From contig NC_063049.1 of NCBI RefSeq assembly GCF_018812025.1, forward strand, positions 18,343,758 to 18,407,757: a stretch of 64,000 bases of DNA, in the 5' to 3' direction. This DNA comes from Megalobrama amblycephala. Lineage: Eukaryota > Chordata > Actinopteri > Cypriniformes > Xenocyprididae. Numbering within the stretch: position 1 is the stretch's first letter; each line of letters starts with the position of its first letter. The notes beneath the pieces are model-generated. The model was given only the letters and a program-made list of their open reading frames with translations. It searched no databases and had not been told where the DNA came from. Below, piece by piece: positions 32,465 through 45,546 of the stretch. The position numbers and the translations under genes were made by a program.

Positions 32465-35405
32465 TTTGTTATCTGAACCACATTATTTGTTGATTTGACA
32501 AAAGAAAAAAATGTTGTGATTAATCATGAAAATAATTTTTTATAGTGTACCTTATCAATGCAAAGTCATAACAAAATTATATGAATTTATGCTGATATGA
32601 CTTTTTTTTTTTTTCTCAAATATTTGAAAGGCCCTTTTTACACAACATTATTTTTCTGTTAAGTCACTTACCTCTGGGTTTGTATGTTATTTTGCCAGAA
32701 TCCCTCTAGCACATATGACGCACCTGGATGAGATATAAGCATGTGTGTATCTGTTAAAGCACACCCACACATCAGCCAACCTTCACCGTTAATGTGATGA
32801 TTATGGAGTTGTAGAGCAGCTCATCACAATGATCACCTTTATTATAGAGCAAGTCACAGATTATCAACAGACTGGGAAGGGTGTAATAAATGGAAGGAAT
32901 AAAGAACGTGTCTGATGACCCAGCTGTCATGAGAATAAAAGAGTGCATTAAAGAACTTGTTATTGGGAAATGATTCTTCCTGGATTGCACTAACCCTGGA
33001 CCAATTCATATTCACCGTTCACACAATTTCAGGCATAATTCAAAGTGCAGAGCTTTTTCCTTTCTTCTTTTTGTTCTTTATCCATAAGTCATCTTTCACA
33101 TATAACAACCCCAGAGGAACAAATGCATTATTCTGTCAACAGTTATCATATGTCATATTTACATTTTTGTGAACTGGTGGCTAATTCGTTTGAATTCGTA
33201 CAATCTCATTCATATGTTTTGGTACATTTTGCTTATGCCCTGGCTTGGAGTTAGACCTTCATGTTTACTTTTTATTAGTTATGTATAGTTATGTGTAATC
33301 TAAGTAATAAATAGTAAACAAAAATTGTAAAGGAAATGTATATTATAAATTTTATAGTTTGTGTGAGTGTCTAACAGAAAGAGAGAGACACTGTAGAGTT
33401 ATTTAAAAAAAACAGCAATAGAGGAAAGAGCAGAGGAAAGAGTCATTTTATATTAATACTTCACATTAAAAGTCTCTCTGATGAATAATTGATTTAGAGG
33501 AAAATGCAGCAATTTGACATCCCGGTGTACTAATGAAATGATATATCAACTTGCTCTTGTTCTATCCTTAAGTCAGGGTACATGAATAAAAGTCTGCAGG
33601 GAAAACCTGTACACGTGTTAGCAGAAATGTACTTCATTCTTAATCTGACAGAAATATATAATTTGTCATGTGTATGTTTGTGACTAAAACCAAGTATATG
33701 TCTCTGTTAAAAAAAATAAAATTATATATATATATCGTTTTTCTCGTTTATCTCTCTTTGGTTCCTATAATCTTATTTCACTAAGGTCCTGGGAACATCA
33801 TCAAAATGAAGACAATTTTGTTGGACATCTGAGGTGATGCGTCTGGTTTATCCTGTCAGAATCTCCCCAGGTTCTCGTGAGCTGTCATACATCGCTTTGT
33901 TACATCCATTTACACATCAGCTCCTTCAGGAGTTGTAATAAAGAGTGATTTCTTGCGCTGTATCTTCACCCTTTATACAGCCTGGACAGCCCGTGTGAAA
34001 GCCTCTGTCCACGCCAGAGATGAGGAAGAATTGCCTCTCCAGTGACAATCACATTGTCATGTCAGAATGTTCTCATATCCTGTCTCATTAAACTCTAATT
34101 TTGGTTATGAGAGATATTACACGTCAGGTCCCATTGACCTTGCCATTCTGTTGTCGGCACTGCTCATATTAGAAAGGGAGGCAGGGAAAGAGGAGAAAAA
34201 TAACAAAAAGCACGTTTTTTCATTCTTACAGCTCATTAATACGAGCTTTTCATCTTTGAAGAGCTATTTCCTCACCAAAGCCCTTTTCGCAATGGATGTC
34301 ATGTTTTATTCAAACAGTCTCCGCATTAGACATGAGTAAAGTTAACACAAAATAATGAAATATTCAATAATTCTTTTGTATTCCATCTCTTCCTCTCTTT
34401 GAGACTTCACATGCTTGTTTCTTAACATTATTGGTCTGGAATTGGTACTTCCAGCCAGATCATATGTTTGTGTTGCTCATAGTTGATCATATGTATAAAG
34501 CATATAAGTATAGAGAGAGCGAAAACAGCCCACAGTGATTGGTATACAAAATTATGAAAAGATTTGATTCTCTCCCATCTCAAATTGAAGACTAACTATT
34601 GTCATCAGCAGCAACAATAAAGCAACAGCGCTTAGGGTATTTATGAGCCCCAACTGTGAAAACAAGATTGTTTCAGACTTAATTATTGTCCCCAATTTGT
34701 TTTTGATACAATCTGCTAAAAAGTGAGCATCCAACCAATGCAGCACATTACATCCCCTTGTACTTTAATTACTGCGATGATGATGATGATGATTTACTGT
34801 TTCAATTCAGCTTTCAACAAAACTCCCCAGTGTTATTTTGGGTATGCATCTCACACTTCATTACTTATGTTTCAAAATATCAGCGTTTCTATTTGCAAGA
34901 GGAGCCTCTGCTGAACATAAGCTCAAAAAATTGAACAATGTTCATGGAATATGTTTACTTTGACTCATTAACTGCTCAATTTGGTTTCCTTATACATTTT
35001 GTGTTCTTAGACTAGTGGTTTTCAGCTGGTTGATTCACAGACACCAAGAAAACAACAATACTAAATGGAAGTAATAAAATGCAACCACATAATAGAAAGA
35101 ATATAATAATATTAATTTAATAATATAAATAAAATAATACATAAAAATATAAGTAAATATGTTATTAATGAATAAATATGCTTTTTTGTCACAAGCTAGC
35201 CAAATTAGGCAGATACCTAACAGGCTGCATGACTTGCCTTCAACCTTGAAAACCTAGACCACATTAAATTTATAAAAATTCACTTGCAGCAAAGATCAAC
35301 ATGGTTTGTTCTGATCACAGTATATTTTGTGAATTATTGGCTGCAGAGAACATGAAACCATGAAAATACAAGACATTTACAAACCAAACTCAAATTATAT
35401 CAATG
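32465..35405. other. Non-coding interval
   Basis: No gene recognised. It holds T-rich runs (about 32600-32616), an AT-rich stretch (about 35095-35170) and a short (GAT)n run (about 34776-34792). Several short open frames lack domains or splice context. Confidence 0.5.
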
Positions 35406-36211
35406 TCATTCACTACCCTCCTCCCCATTCATTTTTTAAAGTTTACATTTATATACATACATAACGTACATTTTTTAGTATTCCTCAATCAATTCATTAT
35501 AAACAATATAACAAGAAAAAAAATCATAAAATTATAAAAGAATGCCTGTTTTCCCATTCTTTTTTTGTAAAAATTATATAGGGTCGTTAACGACCCGATG
35601 TGTGTATCAGTATGTGTTTTTTCTGCACAACAATAATTTCATCTTTGATGACGGAATAAGTGCAATTCACCTTTATTCCACAAGGTGGCAATGTCTGATA
35701 CACACTGATGAAGTGACGTTTCATTCAGACAGAAAACGAAAGAATAGGAAGTATCATTAGCAAAACATGAAATGACTCAGCGATTTACTGCAGAGCACTG
35801 TACGCAATCAAATATGACTCTCACTGGATGGATCTGGTGAAGCTGTCAGCAATTAAAATATTGATTTTAAAGATGTTGAAAATGATATAGTTTTTTTTTG
35901 AGATCACAAATGGGCTCATATTTGCGATCTCAAACATATTCTCAAAACTATCATTTGCTGAATGTACTGGGAAATGAGCTCTGACGAGTAAACTGATGAT
36001 GGCATAGAACATCTGCTCAAACCGAGCCCTTCCAAGCACCAAAAGTTAACAAAACATGCTTTATTTTATTCTTCTGTAATTGTTACTCTAATATCAGAGG
36101 AGTTTTATATTATCGCGACAGGTAGAGATCCATCTGTGTTAGGTATATATCCGGGTCACTAAAGACCCGAATATGTAAGAATGATTGGCGAAACATGAAT
36201 GCATTTAAGGG
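35406..36211. mobile_element. piggyBac-like non-autonomous element, copy 2 (opposite orientation)
   Basis: The reverse-orientation relative of 7340-8170. Its right end ATGCATTTAAGGG plus TTAA (36212-36215) corresponds to the left end of copy 1, and blocks such as tattatcgcgacaggtagag and caaggtggcaatgtctgata are shared. The other end is truncated near 35406. It has a perfect palindrome CGGGTCGTTAACGACCCG-type site (about 35581-35598), where copy 1 has GGGTCG spaced from CGACCC. Confidence 0.7.
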
Positions 36212-36215
36212 TTAA

Positions 36216-37068
36216 AAATAATTTTCCCACTCAGCATACAGCACGTCATGTTAACATACTGTCATAATTATGTCGTTATTATATGTTAAAAGCCGATTTT
36301 CTTGCAAAATTCGAGCGAAAGTAGCACAGTTTTTATCAGTAATTTTTTTCAGATTTTATTATGTGATTTTATTATATATATGAAAAATGTGTTGGAGGTA
36401 ACATATTATAAGTAACTTAAGTTATGTAATCAGATTACTTTTTTCAAGTAAATAGTAAAGTAATGCATTACTTAAAAAATGTACAGTTACTTTTTGAAAC
36501 AAGTAATCCAAGTTACTTTGTTTTCCCGTTTATTAAGTGACACCTCTGCTGTCCCCAAAATCAGGAGTAAGTGCAGAAGTTTTGTGTGTGCTGTGTAAAC
36601 ATTATGGTTATTGTAGGTCTAGACAGGGCCTATAAAGCTAACTTTTTTGCCACACCTGCTAATGGTTGGAGACTTAAGAAATGTACTGTTACACAGGCGT
36701 TTTCTTTATCAACTGTGTACGTTCACTCAAGACATAACTGACTGTATATGTTTACGAGGATACTTTCCAAGAAGGGTATTTTGACATTTTGTTTGAATAT
36801 GCCTGTTCGAGAGCAAGAAGAGTTGAAAGAGAGCTCAATTCAGTATTTGCGTGCTGTCTGGATGCGGATTTCTGGGTGCGCGCTTCGGTAATGAGTAACG
36901 AATTGAGTACCCTTTTGCATGTTCTTGTGCTTGAATATTTAAATTGCCAAGTATTAAACTTTCGTGACGATGCAGCACTGGCCTGTCAACTGTCCTGAGC
37001 ATCATTCACGTTTGTTCAAGTTCATGTTCTCACAACACTGAATTGTTAGAATTCATAAAAATATTATT
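36216..37068. other. Non-coding interval with degenerate repeat
   Basis: About 36395-36520 carries agtaacttaagttatgtaat, tcagattacttttttcaagt and similar iterated TTACTTTTT/AGTAA motifs typical of an old dispersed fish repeat. No ends were identified and no gene is seen. Confidence 0.4.
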
Positions 37069-38180
37069 AGGGCCCGAACACCGATGGTTCAAGGACCCTA
37101 TTGTAAATGATCGGTCCAATATTCTTCTCCGAAATGAATTGCATTTTTAAGGGCCTAAACATGCTCAAAAACTCATGAAACTTTGCACACGTGTCAGAAG
37201 TGGTGAAAATTTATGTCTGATATGGGGTTCAGAATTAGGTATGGCAAAATGTCTCGATAGCGGCACCTACAAAATTTCAATTAAGTGCCTTTCGCGCTAC
37301 GTGAAAGAAGTATGAAATTCAGTAGACGCATGTAACAGACCAGTACCTACAAAAAAGTCCCTGGCTGCAAAATCTGAATACCCAACAGGAAGTGAGATAT
37401 TTTTAATTTTCTTTGCAAAATTTTTGCAGTTTTTACCATTTCCAGACGTTGTACTTTAAAAAATTCCTCCTAGAGCTTTAATCAGATTTACATCATATTT
37501 GGTCAGTCTAATCTTAAGGCCTTTGTGACGTTAAATTGGGAAGATCTTGAGTTTTCGCTGAAGGGCGTGTCTGTAGCAGCCTGACAAAATTTGATGTTTC
37601 GCCATGAAACAGGAAGTTGTTGTAACTCGGGCATACATTGTCCGATCTGCCCCAAACTTTACATGTTTTATTAGAGTCCTGGCTTGAAGACATCTACATC
37701 CCAATATTCAGTTACAGTCATAGCGCCACCTGCAGGCAACAGGAAAGGTCATGTTTTGCACTGATTAACTCATAGAGATTTAACCAGATCAACATCATAT
37801 TTGGTCAGTCTAATCTTAAGGCCTTTGCGACGTTAATTTGCGAAGATCTTGAGTTTTCGTTGAAGAGCGTGTCCGTGGCGGTCATGTTTCGCCATGAAAG
37901 AGGAAGCTGTTGTAACTCAGGCATACAGTGTCCAATCTGCCCAAAATTCACGTTTGATAATAGTCCTGGCATGAAGACATCTTCATGGCGACTTTCAGTT
38001 ATAGTCAAAGCACCACCTCCTGGCAGCAGGAAGTGTTGCACATCAAAATGACTTTACCATATTTCTCCTATATTTACTCGCTCAAACGTATGTCGCCCAC
38101 TGTTCACTGTTTTCCTAAGGCCTCCGGGTGGCGGTGGCCCCGGGTGCAAGGGCCCTTTTATTGCTGCTTGCAGCTTTAAT
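37069..38180 (+). mobile_element. Element with terminal hairpin and 302-bp internal repeats (helentron-like?)
   Basis: It starts AGGGCCCGAACACCGATGG and ends with tgcaagggcccttttattGC then GCTGC-TT-GCAGC (38163-38174) and TTTAAT. Two internal units beginning catcatatttggtcagtcta (37491 and 37793) lie 302 bp apart and share the run through cgaagatcttgag and aactc(g/a)ggcatac. The short stem near one end, lack of long TIRs and internal tandem units recall Helitron/helentron non-autonomous elements. The terminal TC and CTRR rules are not clearly met, so the class is uncertain. Confidence 0.45.
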
Positions 38181-41100
38181 TGGTTATTGTTATTGATTGA
38201 TTATATGGTAAAAGTAAAGGAGCAAGGATTGGTTTTGCTTACAGACATCTTATCATAAATTGTTGTACATGGTTGTAGTGACTATAGATAGTAAGCCATT
38301 TTGTATTCACTTGTTTTTTTTTTTTACACTTGTAATAAGTATGCATGTATCCTTGCACGCATGCGTGTGTGTGCATGTGATTGTACACACTGGAAGAGAT
38401 GAAGGGGAAGAGATAAACAGTGCTCTCACATTTTAGCTCAGTATCCCTTATGAGCTCCCAAAAGAGCTCCAGAGACACGGCAAATGGAGGAAATGAATGA
38501 TTTATTTACTTTTTGAATGCGCTGCAAAATATGCAAACGTCAGATGAAAAGCCTAAGCAAATCTATCTCCCTGAGGCAACAACACTGTGTTAAGTTGCTT
38601 CTTGAAGTCGGCATAAAGCTTTAAAACTGACCATGAAACCATTTTTCCTTTTCTCATTATAGGACTCAAAACTATTAAGCAGATGCCTCACTTGTGCATT
38701 TTACATATGCGATTTGGGAATGAATTTAAGTAGATGATCTGCTTTCATAATGAAGGTAATATAAGGTATCTGAAGGTGCCTCAAGGTGCAATCTGTTGTT
38801 GAAAAGATTGTGTAAGTTCCTGATTTAATACACCTAGCACTGTTGATACTGTTTGTAACTGATATTAGAGGCAAAATATAACAAACATCTACACAGCTAT
38901 ACAATATTCAGGTAAAGTATCAAATATATCAGATGCCATTTAAAGGCGATTTACATAGAAAAGGAACAGAAATTTTGAAAAAGTATTATTAAAACTCCAG
39001 TCAGTAGCCAAATAAAGGTGGTTTTATTTTACATAGAGCAGGTTGCCTTAAAAAGGTTGAGATCACATGACTAGCCAAAAACTATACATAGAAATAACAG
39101 AGGAGGAGATGTTGACCTGTTGAATATGAATTGGATATATGAATGGGAATTATGCAGTTAAAAGCACCAATCACATTTTAGATATGAGGCATCTCAATGC
39201 TCAGTATTGCTGTATAGTCTATTTCAGTCTTTCTCCATTCAAGCAGATTAGAGCTGTTCTGCCATACTGACCAGTGCAACATTAACAACATGCAAACATT
39301 TTATGCTTATTAAAGGGTTCATAATAAAACTGACAAATAATTGTAATGAAAAATTGGAGAAATTTTTATCTCTTACTCTATTATAAAACACTTAGCCGTC
39401 TCTCTTTATATAACAAATGACTGACAGCAATCTTATCTATGACCTTTAAGTATGATTGGATTTGAATTGATTTTGTAAAGCCTCATTGCGGATGTAGACG
39501 TTAAGTGCCTTGCTTGGGGGCGCAATGGTGGCGCCTGGAGCAGGACAACTGAAATCCTCTAGGAACTGCTTCACTTAGCTTCCCAATACTGCTGGAATTA
39601 AGCTCTTCAAGCTTCCTAATTATTTGTGCTTTTACACACATATTCTATTCCTAAAATAGGTAAATAATAATGTGTGATTAAAGCTATTTTAATGATAGGG
39701 AAAAAAGCTGTCTAAATGTCAGAGCGAAGAAAATATGCTCGCAGTTTTCACTAACAAAAATAGTACAGAATAAAGAAGTGGTTAATTATAGTGAGCAATA
39801 TGATGATATTGCACACATCTTGTACTCTCATTAGATTATCTTCTTTCTTTAGATTGACTCAAATATGTTTTTTTTTTGTCATGCTCTGTGATGGCATAAC
39901 AACTCCTAATTAAAAACCAGGATTGTCATCATGGTCTACAGCATATCAGACCATCACTGACTGATGATTAGACCCAGAGCCTATTTTCTTTTATACAACA
40001 TTTGTTCTGGTTCTCGAATCTGATTGGCTGAGAGGTCTTTCCAGCCATGCGATATTCTACCAGTATCGCCACGGGAAACGTTTCACCGTTTGAATCACTC
40101 CGCTTTCAGCATTCTCACAGCGAGTATCATGGCGGACGAGCAAACCCACCATATTTTTATAGCTACTACTGTTCCTTTGAGTTTTTCAGTCAAGAATGTA
40201 GTTGTTTAGACCTTAGATATGCAATTTATATGTAAAAAATAGTGCCTGTTTGAAAATTTGTTTAGACGCTATCGGAGATGCGAGCTCCAGGCCGTCAGCG
40301 ACCGTTCAGCGCTCATGTACCCGCAGAGAACAGCTTCATCTCAGCCAGTCCTTCGGGAATTTGCCGCTGGCTCTTACGTAGATAGTGTTTAAACATGAGG
40401 TATAATTTGTTTTGGGTATATCAAATGAGCAATCTTTGGTCTTATTAATCTATTACTTGTTCCAGAGCTAATAGATTTGGCTTAAAGGCTATATTAAGTT
40501 TCATAACTTTATTTACATTGAAATTAAATCCTGTACTAACTAGAGCGCTGCTTTTGTACGTTTGACTGAACTGTTTTCTTTTGTTTATTTCCTATTTTAC
40601 TTATACTTTTATCATTTCTACTGTTGTTAATTTAAATATTATTGTTCAATAAATAATAATTTATATAAATAACATGCCATATTTTTTGGTATTGAGAAAG
40701 AGTCCGTTAGTAATTTTGACTTCAGTGAAAGTTACATTAATACGCCACTAGATGGCAACAAAGACTGTCTTTATAAGTGAGTGAGTCAGTCAAGAAGACT
40801 TTTATATTGAAATGGACTGAGACAAGTAACATCTTACAAGATGCAACCGACAAATGCATTGACTACTAGAGCTGTCATGGGAAATCCTCTTAAATGTTGA
40901 AAGGACAAAGATAAAGATATCGCTTTCCTCAGCAGACATTCAAACTAATTTTGTGATTATGAATATAAGATTGACCTTAGGAATATCAGCTTTATGCAGG
41001 TAATGCTTAGTCAATGTCTCTCTTATAATACTCTGCATGTTAAAATGAACTTCAGTGAAGCGACTCAGCATTCCTTCGTTGCTAAAAGTGATGTTTTAGA

Positions 41101-41255
41101 ATTAGTAACGGAAGCTTGGGCTCAACTGTTAAACTGTCAACTTGAGATTTGAATCCGTGGCGGAAGGAAGCAGTTCCTCACAAAAGAGGGTTTTTAAAGA
41201 CAATCTTTTGTTGTTTCTTATTTATTTACACACTTGTTCAGTCAAACTGTTAAAT
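38181..41255. other. Non-coding interval, CpG-rich patch near 40.02-40.38 kb
   Basis: No gene recognised. The patch at about 40020-40380 contains tctgattggctgagagg, atggcggacgagc and gagatgcgagctccaggc and is richer in CpG than its neighbours. It may belong to one large decayed transposon that extends to the hairpin at 41256-41371, but clean ends are not visible. A decayed upstream promoter is an alternative. Confidence 0.35.
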
Positions 41256-41371
41256 GCAATATCACACTCGTAGCCATGTATGGCTCTATCTCAGCACGAC
41301 TGTGATTACCTATGGCTGAATCACAGCTGTGCTTATAGAGTGATATCATATGGCTACTTGTGTGATATTGC
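41256..41371. repeat. 116-bp imperfect hairpin
   Basis: gcaatatcacactcgtagcc at the left pairs with ggctacttgtgtgatattgc at the right; the interior also pairs (tgattacctatggctgaatca). It may be the end of a foldback element. Confidence 0.65.
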
Positions 41372-41519
41372 TTATATAAATCAAGAAAAAACTGAAATAC
41401 ATTTAATAGGAAGGCAGGGTGAGTTGTTACACTATCAATTTAATTAATTAGAAATGAGCAACAAATGAAATTACGAGCACCACCCTTCTGTCAAATCCAT
41501 ATTTAAGGATTTGACATAA

Positions 41520-41526
<7 letters not shown>

Positions 41527-41578
<52 letters not shown>
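41527..41578. repeat. (TA)n microsatellite
   Basis: About 26 uninterrupted TA units. Confidence 0.97.
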
Positions 41579-41583
<5 letters not shown>

Positions 41584-41934
41584 ATCACAGGAAAAGCAAG
41601 GTAAAAAAGTATTATTTAATTTGGCATATAATAACATCATCTGAATCAGCAGGTTCTCTTGCATGTTTAATTTAATATGAAACATCCACACAATTTTTAT
41701 CTACTGTTTTTTTTTTTTTTTTTTTAACAAGAAATAGTTGTACAGTGATTTTCCAATATTAGTTTCCAGTTTTACATGCTGTTTTGAATTGGAGGTGGCT
41801 GGAGAATAAATTCATGCACAAATTTGAACATGCCCCATGTGTATAATATTTAATGTCAGTATTTGTGTATACTTTACATTAATTTACACAGTTTAGTGAT
41901 AATATGCATTTCTAAACTACTTTGTAGATGCTCA

Positions 41935-42320
41935 AAAGTTGTGAATGTTTTTGAAATATGTCTCTTCTGCTAACCAAGGCTGCAATTATTTGATCAAAAA
42001 TGCAGTAATGTTTTGAAATAGCCTATTATTACATTTTAAAATAACTTTTTTTTTTTTTTATATTTTAAAATGTCATAATTTATGTGATGGTAAGCTAAAA
42101 TTTCAGCAGCCATTTCTCCAGTCTTCAGTGTCACATGATCTTTCAGAAATCATTCTAATATGCTGATTTGGTGCCCAAGAAACATTTCTTATTATTATCA
42201 ATGTTAAAAACGGCTGCTTATTATTTTTGTGGAAACCGTGATACATTTCTTTCAGGACTCTTTTATTAATAAAAAGTTCAAAAGAACAACATTTATTTGA
42301 AATTGATTTTTTTTAAACAT
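41935..42320. mobile_element. Diverged half-copy of the 11808-12635 palindromic family
   Basis: It shares the blocks ctgctaaccaaggctgc, ctccagtcttcagtgtcaca, tttcagaaatcattctaata and agttcaaaagaacaac with one arm of the 828-bp element, but its ends are lost. Confidence 0.7.
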
Positions 42321-42479
42321 TTTAAATCTTTACTGCAAATATATTGATTAATTAATTCATCCCTGCTGAGTAAAAGTAGCCAATTAATTTCTTTAGAAAA
42401 ATGATGAGAAAATGAGTTAGAAGGAGTTATAGGAGATTTGTTATAGTTTCAATCTTTCTACATTTTTCTTCAGGGACTT

Positions 42480-43716
42480 GTTTCAAAACTAGGGGGCAGC
42501 TGTTACCTGGTAAAAGGAGTGGTTTAGTGTGGCGCTTCGTCAATAGGGCGGGGTTATTTACCGGTAGGTGGGAGGAGTGATAGTTTGAAAGTGCAAAAGC
42601 AGGACAAAAAGAAATCTCAAATTCTCCTAATTGTACCTTTCACCTGCGATCGCGTGTGTAAACAGTGTATGCTAATAATATCAACAACACCCGTCACTAG
42701 AATAACTGTTTACAGAGGCGAGCTCTCTGACTTTTAACCAGTGGCGACAAATGAAGCGTGTAATGTCCTACAACGTTGATGCAAATGTTGCCAAACAGAC
42801 TGTAAAATAAGGATATGTGTATTATTGAATCACAATTCCCAAAAATAAGCATTATTTTGGATGGTAACATAAAAGGGAACTGAATTTGTGCTTCTAAACA
42901 GATAGAAAATTGCGCCGTCGCTAATGACAACTGAATCTAGGCAACGTGATACTGATAACAAATGTGATTTAGCCACCCGACACTGACTGAATCAGATTTA
43001 TCTGACCGGGACACAACTATAGTGGTCTCTAGTAGGATTTTTCCCCTTCTGATATCCACAGACACCAGCCCATGTTTGAAAGTACGAGATGGGCTGGGCC
43101 GCCTAGTGTCTTTTGTGGCGTGTGTGACAATAGACGAGCTGAAGGTGATCGCGGGAGCGGCAGCATCACCGTATCGCTCTTCACGGAGAACGGACACACG
43201 GGCATCACATCTGCTCATAACCGTCAGACAAAGATATAGAAGTTTATCCAGGACCACAGAAACCGGTTATTTGGCGCGAGCGGGACCAACCGGTCTCACT
43301 GTTCCTCCTCCACGCGTGGGCTTCACGCGCTGGGAATTGGAGAGCGGCACAAGAGAGCCGAGATCCCAGCGTTCAACTCACAATTTCGGATTCATTCGTG
43401 TACGACGGATGTAATTTATCGGAGGAAACCATCTAAAAGGCTTTATTCAATCACACAAGGGTCTCTTAACAAATACGGCTGTTGTTCGGGGCTGGATATC
43501 CGTCATACAACCGCGCGAAGGCTCTCTGCCTCGGGAGAAATTGAATCTTTGTGGAGTCGGTATACGCACTTTCACGCGGTCCGAACAGGTGTACGCGTTC
43601 ATAACTACGTAAGGACTGATTTCGGAAGGTGTGAGTGACAATTAGGAATTTATTGCTACACTTGCAATTTTCTGCAATATCTGGACTTAATCGCCAGTGC
43701 AGAAAACAGGAGAAAT
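42480..43716 (+). promoter_or_regulatory. CpG-enriched promoter and 5'UTR of an unnamed gene
   Basis: A GC box GGGCGGGG lies at 42546-42553. From about 42920 to 43640 the sequence is markedly G+C- and CpG-rich compared with everything within many kilobases (e.g. gtgatcgcgggagcggcagc, atttggcgcgagcgggacc, cttcacgcgctgggaattgg). No TATA box is obvious, as in CpG-island promoters. A 130-codon open frame at 43022-43414 has no in-frame ATG near its start and is not proposed as coding. The transcription start cannot be fixed from sequence alone. Confidence 0.55.
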
Positions 43717-43756
43717 ATGGATATCAATTGGCTTATTATAGCCTTTGCGGTTTTGG
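43717..43756 (+). CDS. First coding exon: signal-peptide start of an unnamed gene
   Basis: The ATG sits in a good context (A at -3, G at +4) and encodes MDINWLIIAFAVLG, a short hydrophobic stretch like the h-region of a secretory signal peptide. The exon ends G|GTAAGTT, a consensus donor, after 40 coding nucleotides (phase 1, typical of signal-peptide exons in receptors and adhesion proteins). The upstream CpG-rich leader supports a real first exon. I cannot name the gene; Eph-type and immunoglobulin-superfamily genes share this exon plan, but that is not identification. The first intron would contain the transposon load from 43757 onward. Confidence 0.55.
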
Positions 43757-44573
43757 GTAAGTTATGTTTTTACTACATATTTCATCATTCAGTGACCTCA
43801 CTGATTAATTACTCATATAGCTGATTGATAAGGTGCCCTTTTATTTCATTACATGCACTTGTTGCAGTTTTTTTGTCATTTTTGATTAATGGTCATGGTA
43901 GGCTATTTGAGACGATACAATGACGCGTAGGCTACACGTTAATTTCTCAAATACGTCGAGATGTTTCGCTGTCTGTGGATTCATGTAACCCAAGATTATA
44001 ATGCCATAGAAGTATGTAGCCTATAGTAGCCTACATACTAAAATAATAAGTAGTGTTTGATGTGGTCCATTGACTAAGTTGTATGTATTCGCTTGAACAT
44101 TGACAGTGATAGTAAATTAACCAAGGATATTTCAGGTTATCTCAGGTCATTTGGATATTATGTTAGATGCTGAAAAGGTTTAATGCTCAAACATCTAACG
44201 TCACACACACACACACGCCTACCTCGTTGAATGTTTCCAATTTTATGGTTGTAATGAAAAGGTCTAGATTCCTTATACAAGTTTAAATGGGAATTGTTTA
44301 TGAATCCATTTTACAGTGGTTAAGTTGAGTGTGACCCAGCAGCATGATCTGACTTGTTTATTTGTTTGTTTGTTTATTTATCCCTCCCACTTTGACAAAC
44401 ATGAGGCAGCTGGGTCTCAACAGCTCTGGTCAGATGGGGGTTTGTTTTGGGGTTAATGTTGGTTTAGAGAGCCCAGCAGGAGATTAATGTTCCTTTATGG
44501 GGGACATTAAATCAAGTAAACATTGGAGTAGGCTACATTGATTGATTTGAGGGCGATACAGATCATTCCACTC
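43757..44573. other. Start of putative intron 1
   Basis: AT-rich non-coding DNA following the donor; a short (CA)n at about 44203-44216 and a (TTTG)n/(TTTA)n run near 44358-44380. No exon or transposon ends recognised. Confidence 0.45.
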
Positions 44574-44577
44574 TTAA

Positions 44578-45066
44578 AGGTACACCCAGTAATTTTCTTT
44601 AATTAATTAGATTTTTTTGACATGACGAGAAATTAACAGAACTTTGAGAGATAGAATTAAACTAATGTTTACTCACATGATATGAGGACTTCAGGCATGT
44701 CAGTCTTCTAGAAAAAGTTGATTTCATCTACATGGAGCTGGTTGCCTTCTCATGGGTGCTGCCATGTTGACATCACACACAACGCTTTTATGAAATTGAT
44801 GTCGCCTAGTTGCATTCAAGTAATCCCCTAAAGATCATATTTACGAGTTGAATGGACATAAGCCATCTCAATGTCATAATTATGAGTGGAAAAGTCTGGA
44901 TTTTCTTTGAGGTGGAAGCCTCAAAGAAGGTGGAAGCATTTTAGTGAGAATAAATAATATGAACTTCCAAGGAAGACTACTTCTACTACTAAAAATAACA
45001 ATATTGAACAGTAAAAAAAAATACTGATACTATTATAACGGGTAATTGTAAACAAAAAGTGCACCT
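44578..45066. mobile_element. TTAA-target MITE
   Basis: Ends AGGTACACCCAG and AAAAAGTGCACCT are short imperfect inverted repeats, flanked by TTAA on both sides (44574-44577 and 45067-45070). No open frame. Same target preference as the other TTAA families here but different termini. Confidence 0.7.
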
Positions 45067-45353
45067 TTAATCCTCCCAACAACTTTTTTTTGTTTTAAAT
45101 CTTGACCTACTGCTTGAGGGCAGACAAGTTTGTTTCATGTCTAAGTTTACGACATAGACACACCTTGTCCCTACAAGCCAGACATCACACACACATCTGG
45201 ATTCAGACTCACCAGTGTGACGTCAGAGGTTCTAGTGTGTCATTGGGTTAATTAGCACATTGTGTTAGTCAGAACAGATGAGTGTGATTCTGATATGACA
45301 CTTTATGATCTTAATGTCTGTCTGTGTATTGATGAAGACTCCATTGTCTAGGT

Positions 45354-45546
45354 CAGTGGTTCTCAAACCTGTCCTGGAGGACCCCAGCTCTGCACATTTT
45401 GTATGTTTCTCTATATCTGACACACCCATTTCAGGTCTTGCAGTCTCTACTAATGAGCACATGAGTTGAATCAGGTGTGATAGATGAGGGAGACGTACAA
45501 AATGTGCAGGGCTGGGGGTCCTCCAGGGCAGGTTTGAGAACCACTG
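45354..45546. mobile_element. hAT MITE (CAGTGGTTCTCAAACC family), copy 2
   Basis: A 193-bp near-palindrome with ends CAGTGGTTCTCAAACC and GGTTTGAGAACCACTG. The perfect 8-bp target duplication gtctaggt lies at 45346-45353 and 45547-45554. The minus-strand 167-codon frame crossing it is an artefact of the palindrome. Confidence 0.93.

Noticed and set aside
43022..43414. 130-codon open frame in the CpG-rich leader upstream of the 43717 ATG
   Set aside because: It begins with GTG and has no in-frame ATG until its last codon. Long open frames are expected by chance in G+C-rich DNA, and no domain is visible.
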